Shown here piece by piece: positions 41,651 through 49,790 of a stretch of DNA of 64,000 nt. Numbering within the stretch: position 1 is the first letter of the stretch; each line of letters opens with the position of its first letter. The DNA is taken from assembly GCF_014203705.1 (NCBI RefSeq), contig NZ_JACHJR010000001.1, positions 5,146,001 to 5,210,000 on the forward strand, in the 5' to 3' direction. This DNA comes from Kitasatospora gansuensis. GTDB taxonomy: Bacteria; Actinomycetota; Actinomycetes; Streptomycetales; Streptomycetaceae. The notes under the pieces are model-generated. The model was given only the letters and a program-made list of their open reading frames with translations. It was not told the DNA's origin and ran no database searches. A program made the translations under genes and the position numbers.

Positions 41651-42940
41651 TCAGGCCTTGGTGACGTCCTCGATCTCGTCCTCGTCCTCGCGGCCGGGGG
41701 TCTTCAGGTCGAACTTGGTGATGATGAAGCGGAAGAGCGCGTAGTAGACCACCGCGAAGCAGAGTCCGATCGGGATGATCAGCCAGGGTTTGGTGGCCAG
41801 GCTCCAGTTGATGACGTAGTCGATCAGACCGGCCGAGAAGCTGAAGCCGTCCTTCACGCCGAGCGCCCAGGTGACCGCCATCGAGACGCCGGTCAGCAGC
41901 GCGTGCACGCCGTACAGCGCGGGGACGATGTAGGCGAAGGAGTACTCGATCGGCTCGGTGACACCGGTGACGAAGGAGGTCAGGCCGACCGAGAGCATCA
42001 GGCCGGTGATCTCCTTGCGCCGGTGCGGCTTGGCGCAGTGCGCGATGGCCAGGGCGGCGGCGGGCAGCGCGAACATCATGATCGGGAAGAAGCCGGAGGT
42101 GAACTGACCGGCCGTCGGGTCGCCGGCCAGGAAGCGCGGGATGTCGCCGTGCACCACCGAGCCGTCCGACTTGGTGAAGTCGCCGAACTGGAACCAGAGG
42201 AAGGTGTTCAGCAGCTGGTGCATGCCGATCAGCAGCAGGGCGCGGTTGGCCAGACCGAACAGACCGGCACCCCAGGCGTCCAGGTCGGAGAGCCACTGGC
42301 TGAAGTCGGTCAGCGCGTCGCCGATCGGCGGCCAGACCCAGAGGCAGAGGCAGGCGAACGCCAGGCCGAACAGGGCGGTGATCATCGGGACCAGGCGGCG
42401 GCCGTTGAAGAAGCCGAGCCAGTCGACCAGCTTGGTGCGGTGGTAGCGGACCCAGAGCCAGGCCGACACGAAGCCGATCAGGATGCCGCCGAGCACGCCG
42501 GGGTTCTGGTAGACGGCGTTCGCCGCCTTCTTCGAGCTGTAGTCCACGCACTGGTTCCCGACCAGGGTGGTGGTGCCCGCGCAGTCGACCGGGAAGGCCT
42601 GGAGCACCTTGTAGTAGACGAGGAAGCCGACGACCGCCGCGAGCGCGGTCGAGCCGTCGGCCTTCTTGGCCATCCCGATCGCCACACCGATGCAGAACAG
42701 CAGCGGCAGGCCGAGGTTGGAGTCGAGCAGGGCGCCGCCGGCGGCGGCGAAGACCTTCGCCACGTTGTCCCAGCCGAGGCCGTCCTTGCCGAAGACGTCG
42801 TCCTGGCCGAGCCGGTTCAGGATGCCGGCGGCCGGCAGCACCGCCACCGGGAGCTGGAGGCTGCGGCCCATCTTCTGGAGGCCGCCGTAGAAGCCGTGCC
42901 ACCACTGGGCCTGTGGAGCCGTGGCGCCTGCCGAACTCAT
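41651..42940 (-). CDS. nagE: PTS GlcNAc-class EIIC permease (copy 3 of 3, divergent)
   Basis: 429 residues, the most different of the three paralogues. It has an extra loop near 115-140 with two cysteines (FPVDCAGTTTLVGNQCVDY) that is absent from the other copies and would face outside, plus a more aromatic membrane region (LFGLAFACLCLWVWPP). EIIC motifs are otherwise intact (WLGFFNGRRLVPMI, GVTEPIEYSFAY). Tandem ATGs at 42943 and 42940; GGAGG spacing favours 42940. It is divergent from the EIIB gene and shares the DasR-type site at 43019. Confidence 0.9.
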   Translation of the reverse strand: MSSAGATAPQAQWWHGFYGGLQKMGRSLQLPVAVLPAAGILNRLGQDDVFGKDGLGWDNVAKVFAAAGGALLDSNLGLPLLFCIGVAIGMAKKADGSTALAAVVGFLVYYKVLQAFPVDCAGTTTLVGNQCVDYSSKKAANAVYQNPGVLGGILIGFVSAWLWVRYHRTKLVDWLGFFNGRRLVPMITALFGLAFACLCLWVWPPIGDALTDFSQWLSDLDAWGAGLFGLANRALLLIGMHQLLNTFLWFQFGDFTKSDGSVVHGDIPRFLAGDPTAGQFTSGFFPIMMFALPAAALAIAHCAKPHRRKEITGLMLSVGLTSFVTGVTEPIEYSFAYIVPALYGVHALLTGVSMAVTWALGVKDGFSFSAGLIDYVINWSLATKPWLIIPIGLCFAVVYYALFRFIITKFDLKTPGREDEDEIEDVTKA

Positions 42941-43018
42941 CATCGTCCTCCGAGTGCCGGATGTGTCCGGGCCCGGAACACCGGCGGGCGTTTCCGCGTT
43001 GTCCGAAGTGCACCTAAT

Positions 43019-43034
43019 ATTGGTGTAGACCACT
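43019..43034. promoter_or_regulatory. DasR-type operator between nagE copy 3 and the EIIB gene
   Basis: ATTGGTGTAGACCACT, the inverse orientation of the site at copy 2. It lies about 80 bases from the EIIC start and 250 from the EIIB start, so it can control at least the leftward gene. The rest of 42941-43286 (346 bases) shows no other clear element. Confidence 0.82.
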
Positions 43035-43286
43035 TGCGGGGCAGTGTGGACGCGCCGGGTCCAAGGTCCTGCTGATCGTCATCCTGTGATGAAGATCGGC
43101 AGCGCGCGCGTCCTGCTGGGCCAAAAGTGAACTAACGTGGCAAGTCGGTCGAACTCGGGCGATGCTGGTCGCGCGCTGTTGTGGGCGCGGCAACTGAGTC
43201 CGTGTCACCTTCCGACGACAGCCATCAGCACCGAGCGGTACGGCACCGGGCAGAGCTGCCGGGAGCCGAGACAGAGGGAGAAAGAC

Positions 43287-43520
43287 ATGGCCAGCAAGGC
43301 TGAGAAGATCGTCGCCGGTCTCGGCGGCATCGACAACATCGAAGAGGTCGAGGGCTGCATCACCCGCCTGCGCACCGAGGTGAAGGACGCCTCCCTGGTC
43401 GACGAAGCCGCGCTGAAGGCCGCCGGCGCCCACGGCGTCGTGAAGATGGGCACCGCGATCCAGGTCGTGATCGGCACCGACGCCGACCCGATCGCCGCGG
43501 ACATCGAGGACATGATGTGA
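43287..43520 (+). CDS. nagF: PTS GlcNAc-class EIIB protein
   Basis: 77 residues. The phosphorylated cysteine is Cys24 in VEGCITRLRTEV; the rest is the small EIIB fold (HGVVKMGTAIQVVIGTDAD). It passes phosphate from EIIA to the sugar carried by the EIIC proteins. GAGGGAGAAAG precedes ATG 43287. One EIIB for three EIICs means it must serve all of them, or another EIIB exists elsewhere. Confidence 0.92.
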   Translation: MASKAEKIVAGLGGIDNIEEVEGCITRLRTEVKDASLVDEAALKAAGAHGVVKMGTAIQVVIGTDADPIAADIEDMM

Positions 43521-43547
43521 GCTGAGACCTCATCGGTCTCACCGCTC

Positions 43548-43581
43548 CGGCCCGTCACCCCGTCAGGGGGTGGACGGGCCG
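43548..43581 (+). terminator. Terminator after the EIIB gene
   Basis: CGGCCCGTCACCCC / GGGGTGGACGGGCCG with one bulged G and a 4-5 base loop. Confidence 0.7.
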
Positions 43582-43642
43582 CAGTGTTTCCCGAACGTCT
43601 TTCCCGACCGGCGGTGTTTCCCGCCGCTTCGTTCGGAGCGGC

Positions 43643-43648
43643 TAGGCT
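43643..43648 (+). promoter_or_regulatory. -10 hexamer of the rph leaderless promoter (TAGGCT)
   Basis: TAGGCT ends 8 bases before the rph ATG at 43657. Confidence 0.5.
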
Positions 43649-43656
43649 CGGTGCCT

Positions 43657-44382
43657 ATGTCACGCATCGACGGCCGCACCCCCGAACAGCTCCGCCCGAT
43701 CACCATCGAACGAGGCTGGAGCAAGCACGCCGAAGGCTCCGTCCTGGTGTCCTACGGCGACACCAAGGTGCTCTGCACCGCCAGCGTCACCGAGGGCGTC
43801 CCCCGCTGGCGCAAGGGCACCGGCGAGGGCTGGGTCACCGCCGAGTACTCCATGCTCCCGCGCGCCACCAACACCCGCGGCGACCGCGAGTCGGTCCGCG
43901 GCAAGATCGGCGGCCGCACCCACGAGATCAGCCGCCTGATCGGCCGTTCGCTGCGCGCGGTGATCGACCACCGGGCGCTCGCCGAGAACACCATCGTGCT
44001 CGACTGCGACGTGCTCCAGGCCGACGGCGGCACCCGCACCGCGGCCATCACCGGCGCGTACGTGGCGCTGGTGGACGCGGTCTCCTGGGCCCGCGACAAG
44101 AAGCTGCTCCGGGCGAAGGGGCAGCCGATCACCGGCGGCGTCAGCGCGGTCAGCGTCGGCATCATCGACGGCGTCCCGATGCTCGACCTCCGCTACGAGG
44201 AGGACGTCCGGGCCGAGACCGACATGAACATCGTCTGCACCTCCGACGGCCGCTTCGTCGAGGTGCAGGGCACCGCCGAGGGCGCGCCGTTCGACCGCGC
44301 GCTGCTCGACCAGCTGCTCGACCTGGGCACGCTGGGCTGCGCCGAGCTGGACGAGATCCAGCGCAAGGTGCTCGAGGGCTGA
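43657..44382 (+). CDS. rph: Ribonuclease PH
   Basis: 241 residues, normal length. Motifs: SRIDGRTPEQLRPI at the start, VTAEYSMLPRATNTR, SLRAVIDHRAL and ISRLIGRSL, DCDVLQADGGTRTAAITGAYVAL. A phosphate-dependent 3'-exoribonuclease that trims tRNA 3' ends. Followed by a strong terminator, then a small lipoprotein gene and rdgB. TAGGCT suggests leaderless transcription. Confidence 0.96.
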   Translation: MSRIDGRTPEQLRPITIERGWSKHAEGSVLVSYGDTKVLCTASVTEGVPRWRKGTGEGWVTAEYSMLPRATNTRGDRESVRGKIGGRTHEISRLIGRSLRAVIDHRALAENTIVLDCDVLQADGGTRTAAITGAYVALVDAVSWARDKKLLRAKGQPITGGVSAVSVGIIDGVPMLDLRYEEDVRAETDMNIVCTSDGRFVEVQGTAEGAPFDRALLDQLLDLGTLGCAELDEIQRKVLEG

Positions 44383-44393
44383 CCGGGCGTCAG

Positions 44394-44449
44394 ACCGTAC
44401 GGGCTCCGGGAGTGGCCGCTGTACAGGCGGGGCCCGGAGCCCGTACGGT
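44394..44449 (+). terminator. Terminator after rph
   Basis: Perfect 17-bp stem ACCGTACGGGCTCCGGG / CCCGGAGCCCGTACGGT with a 22-base loop. Confidence 0.75.
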
Positions 44450-44546
44450 TCGGGCCGTCAGCGCGGTACGGGAACCGGCGGCGGCCGTGCCGTCGTCCTC
44501 CTGACCGTCGGACCCGCCCCAGCGTCTTCACATCGGAGGACCTTCG

Positions 44547-44933
44547 ATGCCCCTCAGCATCAACCGTTCCGCCACCCTGTCGGTGGCCGCGCTCGCGCTC
44601 CTGCTGCCGCTCGGCGTGGGGTGCTCGGCCGCCCAGAAGGCGCTCGACTGCGGCAACACGGCGGTGCGGATCAGCAGCGACTTCGCCGCGGTGAGCCAGG
44701 CCTGGGGCAACGCGGGCAACGACCCGCAGGCCGCCGGGCAGGCGCTGCAGACGCTCAAGAACGACCTCGACGAGCTGGGCCGCAACTCCAGCGACACCGA
44801 CGTCAGCAAGGCGATCACCGACCTGCAGACCCAGGTCGAGAAGACCCAGCAGGCGATCAACGCCAAGCAGGTGCCCGACCTCAAGCCGCTCGGCGACGCG
44901 GCCTCCAACCTGAGCAAGGCCTGCACCGGCTGA
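44547..44933 (+). CDS. Putative lipoprotein
   Basis: 128 residues with a signal segment (about 8-25) and lipobox LGVGC, Cys26 becoming the lipid-modified residue. The mature part is a helical, coiled-coil-like stretch of about 100 residues (LGRNSSDTDVSKAITDLQTQVEKTQQAI). It is a common small lipoprotein next to rph/rdgB in streptomycetes; role unknown. GGAGGA precedes ATG 44547. Confidence 0.82.
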   Translation: MPLSINRSATLSVAALALLLPLGVGCSAAQKALDCGNTAVRISSDFAAVSQAWGNAGNDPQAAGQALQTLKNDLDELGRNSSDTDVSKAITDLQTQVEKTQQAINAKQVPDLKPLGDAASNLSKACTG

Positions 44934-44940
44934 CGGCGAA

Positions 44941-44946
44941 TAGGGT
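44941..44946 (+). promoter_or_regulatory. -10 hexamer of the rdgB leaderless promoter (TAGGGT)
   Basis: TAGGGT ends 7 bases before the ATG at 44954. Confidence 0.5.
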
Positions 44947-44953
44947 GGTCGGC

Positions 44954-45562
44954 ATGACTACCCGACGCCTCGTCCTCGCCACCCGGAACCAGCACAAGGT
45001 CGCGGAGCTGCACGCCATCCTCGGCGCGGCCGGACTCGACGTGGAGCTGGTCGGCGCCGACGCCTACCCGGAGATCCCGGACGTCCCCGAGACCGGCGTG
45101 ACCTTCGCCGAGAACGCCCTGCTGAAGGCGCACGCGCTGGCGCGCGCCACCGGCCTGCCCGCCGTCGCGGACGACTCCGGTCTCTGCGTCGACGTGCTGA
45201 ACGGCGCGCCCGGCATCTTCTCCGCCCGCTGGGCCGGCAAGCACGGCGACGACCGGGCCAACCTGGAGCTGCTGCTCGCCCAGCTCGGCGACATCGCCGA
45301 GCCGCACCGGGGCGCGCACTTCGCCTGCGCCGCCGCACTCGCCCTCCCGGACGGCACCGAGCGGGTGGTCGAGGGCCGGCTGCTCGGCACCCTGCGCACC
45401 ACCCCGGAGGGCGACGGCGGCTTCGGCTACGATCCGATCCTCCAGCCCCTCGGCGAGACCCGCACCTGCGCCGAACTCACCCCCGCCGAGAAGAACGCCA
45501 TCAGCCACCGCGGCCAGGCCTTCCGCGCCCTCGCCCCGGTGGTGCGCGAGCTGCTGGGCTGA
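44954..45562 (+). CDS. rdgB: Non-canonical purine NTP pyrophosphatase (RdgB/HAM1)
   Basis: 202 residues. Family motifs: LATRNQHKVAEL, VTFAENALLKAHALA, VADDSGLCVDVLNGAPGIFSARWAG and GGFGYDPIL. It hydrolyses dITP, XTP and similar nucleotides to keep them out of DNA. The product complements endonuclease V (18228), which repairs the same lesion if incorporated. A very stable terminator follows. Confidence 0.96.
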   Translation: MTTRRLVLATRNQHKVAELHAILGAAGLDVELVGADAYPEIPDVPETGVTFAENALLKAHALARATGLPAVADDSGLCVDVLNGAPGIFSARWAGKHGDDRANLELLLAQLGDIAEPHRGAHFACAAALALPDGTERVVEGRLLGTLRTTPEGDGGFGYDPILQPLGETRTCAELTPAEKNAISHRGQAFRALAPVVRELLG

Positions 45563-45586
45563 CAGTCCGTCGGCCGACGGGACGGC

Positions 45587-45621
45587 AGGAGCCCCGACTG
45601 CGTTCGGCAGTCGGGGCTCCT
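45587..45621 (+). terminator. Terminator after rdgB
   Basis: Perfect 14-bp stem AGGAGCCCCGACTG / CAGTCGGGGCTCCT with a 7-base loop. It ends 7 bases from the 3' end of the convergent tRNA. Confidence 0.85.
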
Positions 45622-45628
45622 GTGCGTG

Positions 45629-45703
45629 TGCGCCCGGTGGGACTCGAACCCACGACAATGCGGACCTAAACCGCACCCCTCTAGCCAGCTGGGGTACAGG
45701 CGC
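45629..45703 (-). tRNA. tRNA-like gene, anticodon UAG (Leu by anticodon), class I body
   Basis: 75 bases. The acceptor stem GCGCCTG / CGGGCGC, anticodon arm TGCGG-TTTAGGT-CCGCA and T arm GTGGG-TTCGAGT-CCCAC are all perfect or nearly so. The anticodon is UAG, which would read the leucine codon CUA. The variable loop is only five bases (TTGTC), whereas leucine tRNAs have a long variable arm. The D arm is irregular: CCCC faces GAGGGG, giving either a three-pair stem or a C-A mismatch and two joining bases. CCA is not encoded. The overlapping HNH gene is discussed in the findings. Confidence 0.8.
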
Positions 45704-46238
45704 TCGGCATCGTCAGCCTACCGCGTGCCCCGCACACGGAGGTATCGAGAATCGGGGAGGCCGGCTCGCGGCGCTTCTGGTTCCGGCCGCAGTACGTGGG
45801 TGTGATGGAGTGACAGTTCGGGCAGAGCAGGCGCAGGTTCTCCGCCCGGTTGTCGAGCCAGTTGCCGTCGATGTGGTCGACCTCCAGGGTCAGCTCGCAG
45901 CCGAGCCAGCGGGGGCCGGTCCCGCACGACTCGCAGGCCAGCGGCTGCCCGATCCGGACCAGCGCGGCCCGGAGCCGGCGACCGGGCACGCGCGGGCCGC
46001 CGGGCGGGCGCACGGTCAGCACCTCGGACGGCTCCCGCCGGGGCCCGAGCTGCTCGCCCCGGTTGTGTGCCTGGCCCGTGACGTGGCCGGTGTCGATGCC
46101 GTAGTGCCTGAGCCGGCCGCTGAGGTAGCTGTGGGTGCCGCCCGCCAGCGGCACGTCGAGTCGGCGCAGCATGGCGTTGACGCTGTCGCACTCGGCGGCC
46201 AGCGCGGTCAGTAGCTCGCGGGTGTACTTGACTGTCAT
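45681..46238 (-). CDS. HNH endonuclease-like protein
   Basis: 185 residues. N-terminal helical DNA-binding part (about 1-55, ALAAECDSVNAMLRRL) and a C-terminal HNH domain (about 100-160) with zinc cysteines in CESCGTGPRW and CPNCHS, and the catalytic core LEVDHIDGNWLDNRAENLRLL (in pieces LEVDHIDGNW and NRAENLRLLCPNC). Such proteins are homing-type or phage-related nickases. The gene's last 23 bases lie inside the tRNA on the same strand, and its stop codon is in the tRNA D-arm. ATG 46238 follows AAGGGG. Confidence 0.8.
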   Translation of the reverse strand: MTVKYTRELLTALAAECDSVNAMLRRLDVPLAGGTHSYLSGRLRHYGIDTGHVTGQAHNRGEQLGPRREPSEVLTVRPPGGPRVPGRRLRAALVRIGQPLACESCGTGPRWLGCELTLEVDHIDGNWLDNRAENLRLLCPNCHSITPTYCGRNQKRREPASPILDTSVCGARGRLTMPSACTPAG

Positions 46239-46538
46239 GTCCGCCCCTTCCGGGTCGCGTTGCTGCGCCCGTCCCCACGGATACGAACGAGTGTTGGGGC
46301 CCAAGGGCACGGGGCGTGCGGAAGATGAACGGGTGATGAGGATCACCTGACGAAGCATGTCTCGGATGACTACCGATTGGTACAGACCTATTGACCTATG
46401 TGGTTCAGACCACATAGCTTCGCGCCAATCTGCAGCGCGGCAGCCGGGGTGTTGACCGGTCGTCAGCTGTGGTGTGTCCGACCTCCCCCACTGCGCGCCC
46501 CCACAGCGCGCGCCGGCACTCTCCCCCTGGAGGACCGA
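46239..46538. promoter_or_regulatory. Chitinase promoter region
   Basis: 300 bases between the HNH gene and the chitinase start. The 12-bp direct repeats at 46378-46389 and 46401-46412 are annotated separately. The segment 46413-46538 contains no further recognised element. Confidence 0.5.
46378..46412 (+). promoter_or_regulatory. Chitinase-type 12-bp direct repeats
   Basis: TGGTACAGACCT (46378-46389) and TGGTTCAGACCA (46401-46412), start to start 23 bases. Streptomycete chitinase promoters carry a pair of TGGTCCAGACCT-like repeats that mediate chitin induction and glucose repression and resemble DasR half sites. They lie about 130 bases before the GTG. Confidence 0.82.
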
Positions 46539-49007
46539 GTGTTGATCCGATCCACGACGGAGCAGCGTCCCACCGCTGCGGGCCGTCAGACGTCCGGCAA
46601 GCGGGTGGCCTTCGCCACCGCTGCCGCCGCCGGGTTGGCCGGTCTGCTGGTCGCCACGCTCGGTACGGCGCCCTCGCAGGCGGCGGCCGCTGTCGACAAC
46701 CAGTCCTGTCGCCCTGACGGTATGTACACCACGCCCGGCGTGGACGTGCCCTACTGCAGCGTGTACGACACCGAAGGCCGCGAGAAGATGGGCGCCGACC
46801 ACCAGCGCCGCATCATCGGGTACTTCACCGGCTGGCGTACCGGCAAGGACGGCACCCCCGCCTACCTGGTGAACAACGTCCCCTGGGACAAGGTCACCCA
46901 CCTGAACTACGCGTTCGGGCACATCGACGGCAGCAACAAGCTCTCGGTCGGTGACGACACCCCGACCAACGAGGCCACCGGGATCACCTTCCCGGGCGTG
47001 GCCGGCGCCGAGATGGACCCGACGCTTCCGTACAAGGGTCACTTCAACCTGCTGACCAAGTACAAGAAGCAGTACCCGAACGTCAAGACCCTGATCTCGG
47101 TGGGTGGTTGGGCCGAGACCGGTGGCTACTTCGGGGCCGACGGCAAGCGCGTCAACTCGGGCGGCTTCTACTCCACCACGGTCAACGCGGACGGTTCGGT
47201 CAACCAGGCCGGCATCAACACCTTCGCGGACTCGTCGGTCGACTTCATCAAGAAGTACGGCTTCAACGGCGTCGACATCGACTACGAGTACGCCACCTCG
47301 ATGAAGGACGCGGGCAACCCGCTCGACTGGACCACCGCGAACGCCAAGCGCGGCTCGGTGGTCAAGGCGTTCGACGCCCTGCTGAAGACCCTGCGCGAGA
47401 AGCTGGACCGGGCCGGGGCCACCGACGGCAAGCACTACATGCTGACCGTGGCCGCGCCGTCCTCCGGGTACCTGCTCCGCGGCATGGAGACGTACCAGAT
47501 GGCGAAGTACCTGGACTACGTCAACATCATGTCGTACGACCTGCACGGCGCCTGGAACAAGTACGTCGGCCCGAACGCCTCGCTGTTCGACGACGGCAAG
47601 GACGCCGAGCTGGCGGCCGCCAACGTGTACGGCACCTCGCAGTACGGCGGCATCGGCTACCTGAACACCGACTGGGCGTACCACTACTTCCGTGGCGCGA
47701 TGACGGCCGGCCGGATCAACGTCGGTCTGCCGTACTACACCCGTGGTTTCAAGAACGTCACCGGTGGCACCAACGGCCTGTGGGGCACCTCCTCGACCAA
47801 CACCTGCCCGGCGGGCTCCGGTCTGACCACCTGCGGTGACGGCGCGAGCGGCATCGACAACATCTGGAACGACAAGGACACCAACGGGGTCGAGTCCCCG
47901 GCGGGCTCCAACCCGATGTGGCACGCCAAGAACCTGGAGAAGGGCATCGTCCCGGACTACCTCTCCAAGTACGGCGTGACCGACACCGCGCTCCAGGGCA
48001 GCTACACCCGCAACTACGACTCGACCCTGGTCGCGCCGTGGCTGTGGAACGCCACCAAGAAGGTCTTCCTCTCCACCGAGGACGAGCAGTCGGTCGGCGC
48101 CAAGGCCGACTACGTCGTGAACAACGGCATCGGTGGCGCGATGATCTGGGAGCTCGCGGGCGACTACCAGTGGGACGCCGCGAAGGGCCAGTACGTCCAG
48201 GGCTCGACCCTGACCTCGCTGATGTACGACAAGTTCAAGGCCGCCTCGGCGTACGGTGCGAAGCGCTCCACCATCGCGCTGCCGCAGCAGACCCTGCCGA
48301 TCGACATCCAGTTCAACAACTTCGCGCTGGGTGACTCCAACTACCCGATCAGCCCGAAGATGCAGATCACCAACAACTCCACGGTGACCCTGCCGGGCGG
48401 TACCGAGTTCCAGTTCGACTACTCGAGCTCGGCCCCGGGCAACGCCAAGGACTCCTCCGGCTTCGGTCTCACGACGATCCGTCAGGACCACACCGGCAAC
48501 AACGTCGGTGGTCTGAAGGGCATCTACAACCGGGCCTCGGTCAAGCTGCCGAGCTGGCAGTCGCTGGCCCCGGGTGCGTCGCTGACCATGGACTTCACCT
48601 ACTACCTGCCGGTCTCGACCCCCTCCAACTGGACGGTCAACGTCGGCGGCACGCTGTACGGCCTGACCGGCGACCTGACCCGGGGCGGCAGCGGCGCGAC
48701 CTCCTCGCCGTCCTCGTCCCCGAGCGGCAGCCCGTCGAGCAGCCCGAGCAGCAGCCCGTCCTCCTCGCCGAGCAGCTCCCCGTCGAGCAGCCCGTCGTCG
48801 AGCCCGAGCAGCAGCCCGAGCACCAGCGCCAGCCCGTCCACCGGGACCTGCACCGCTCCGAGCTGGAGCGCGGGCGCGGTCTACGCCACCGCCGGCACCA
48901 AGGTGTCCTGGAAGGGCCACCACTACACCAACAAGTGGTGGACCACCGGCGAGGACCCCTCGACCACCGGTCAGTGGGGTGTCTGGAACGACCTCGGGGT
49001 CTGCTGA
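46539..49007 (+). CDS. Secreted multidomain GH18 chitinase
   Basis: 822 residues. Signal peptide (about 1-50, ending SQAAAA), GH18 barrel (about 85-560) with the catalytic strand GVDIDYEY and Glu250, YFTGWRTG near the start and MIWELAGDYQWD at the end, then a fibronectin/chitin-associated module (about 580-715, PIDIQFNNFALGDSNYP), a Ser-Pro linker built of SPSSSPS-type repeats (about 720-770), and a CBM5/12 module at the end (CTAPSWSAGAVYATAGT; WWTTGEDP). Secreted exochitinase or endochitinase. GTG 46539 follows GGAGG. The linker DNA is itself a short tandem repeat. Confidence 0.92.
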   Translation: MLIRSTTEQRPTAAGRQTSGKRVAFATAAAAGLAGLLVATLGTAPSQAAAAVDNQSCRPDGMYTTPGVDVPYCSVYDTEGREKMGADHQRRIIGYFTGWRTGKDGTPAYLVNNVPWDKVTHLNYAFGHIDGSNKLSVGDDTPTNEATGITFPGVAGAEMDPTLPYKGHFNLLTKYKKQYPNVKTLISVGGWAETGGYFGADGKRVNSGGFYSTTVNADGSVNQAGINTFADSSVDFIKKYGFNGVDIDYEYATSMKDAGNPLDWTTANAKRGSVVKAFDALLKTLREKLDRAGATDGKHYMLTVAAPSSGYLLRGMETYQMAKYLDYVNIMSYDLHGAWNKYVGPNASLFDDGKDAELAAANVYGTSQYGGIGYLNTDWAYHYFRGAMTAGRINVGLPYYTRGFKNVTGGTNGLWGTSSTNTCPAGSGLTTCGDGASGIDNIWNDKDTNGVESPAGSNPMWHAKNLEKGIVPDYLSKYGVTDTALQGSYTRNYDSTLVAPWLWNATKKVFLSTEDEQSVGAKADYVVNNGIGGAMIWELAGDYQWDAAKGQYVQGSTLTSLMYDKFKAASAYGAKRSTIALPQQTLPIDIQFNNFALGDSNYPISPKMQITNNSTVTLPGGTEFQFDYSSSAPGNAKDSSGFGLTTIRQDHTGNNVGGLKGIYNRASVKLPSWQSLAPGASLTMDFTYYLPVSTPSNWTVNVGGTLYGLTGDLTRGGSGATSSPSSSPSGSPSSSPSSSPSSSPSSSPSSSPSSSPSSSPSTSASPSTGTCTAPSWSAGAVYATAGTKVSWKGHHYTNKWWTTGEDPSTTGQWGVWNDLGVC

Positions 49008-49026
49008 CCTGACGAGGTGAGAGACG

Positions 49027-49067
49027 GCGGTGGCGGTGCACCCGGTCGGGGGGTGCACCGCCACCGC
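49027..49067 (+). terminator. Terminator after the chitinase gene
   Basis: Perfect 17-bp stem GCGGTGGCGGTGCACCC / GGGTGCACCGCCACCGC with a 7-base loop. Confidence 0.8.
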
Positions 49068-49193
49068 TCTGTTGTCCCCGCAACCACCCCGGGACTTGTT
49101 CGCGTCCGAGGTTGCGGAACTTCCTTCGGACACGGGTGAGTTCACGTAGCCTTCCGGGGAATTGATCCAAACCTGCCAAGGGGGGGGCTTGTT

Positions 49194-49790
49194 GTGGGTG
49201 TGGTGCTGCCGGACGAACTGGCCTGGGTGCTCGATCTGATCGGGGTGAACTGGCCGAACGTCGACGAGGATGACTATCGCGAAATGGCCGATGCCATGCG
49301 GGAGTTCGCGAGCGAGATCGACGGCGGGGTGGCGGATGCCCACTCGGCGGTGCAGGACATGCTGGGAGCCAATGCCGGCCTGGCGGTGGAGGCGTTCGAA
49401 GCGCACTGGGGGAAGGTCTCCGGTGAGCATCTGCACCAACTCGCCGAGGGCGGGCGGTTGGTGGCCGTCTGTCTGGACGGCGTGGCGGTGGTCATCGAGG
49501 GCGCGAAGATCGCCGCGATCGTGCAACTGGGCATCATGGCGGCCGAGGTGATTGCTGCCCAGGCGGCGGCGCCGTTCACCTTCGGGCTGTCCGAGGTGGG
49601 TGCGCTGGGCGCGACCCAGGTGACCAGGGTGATCGTACGGCGGCTGTTGAAGGAGGCTGAGCAGCAGATCATCGACGAGCTGATCTCGATGGCGACCGGG
49701 CCGGTGATCGAGGCGCTGGGCGACATGGTGGGCAAGTTGGTGGTCAACCTGCTGGAAGGTGCGGCGGCGGACGGGGGCAAGGCGGCATGA
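49194..49790 (+). CDS. CpnT-like N-terminal (WXG100-like) secretion-domain protein
   Basis: 198 residues. The start LPDELAWVLDLIGVNWPNVDEDDYREMADAM (shown in part: LPDELAWVLDLIGVNWPNVD) is the hallmark of the WXG100-like N-terminal domain of CpnT and many type VII polymorphic toxins. The whole protein is this helical domain plus a hydrophobic helical C-terminal part (VVIEGAKIAAIVQLGIMAAEVIAAQA). The usual fusion to a toxin is here split: the next gene starts within 4 bases (ATGA). GTG 49194 has a run of Gs as ribosome site. Confidence 0.85.
   Translation: MGVVLPDELAWVLDLIGVNWPNVDEDDYREMADAMREFASEIDGGVADAHSAVQDMLGANAGLAVEAFEAHWGKVSGEHLHQLAEGGRLVAVCLDGVAVVIEGAKIAAIVQLGIMAAEVIAAQAAAPFTFGLSEVGALGATQVTRVIVRRLLKEAEQQIIDELISMATGPVIEALGDMVGKLVVNLLEGAAADGGKAA

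Noticed and set aside
40161..43013. 950-codon minus-strand frame running upstream of nagE copy 2
   Set aside because: The region before 41408 is a frame-shifted reading of copy 3; the ribosome site and motifs place the start at 41408.
48697..48840. Tandem-like repeat of Ser-Pro codons, considered as a CRISPR or regulatory repeat
   Set aside because: It encodes the Ser-Pro linker of the chitinase, with degenerate units and no spacers.
45681..49526. Very long minus-strand open frame (1281 codons) through the chitinase
   Set aside because: High-GC shadow of the plus-strand chitinase; only its last 185 codons, the HNH gene, have a ribosome site and a recognisable domain.
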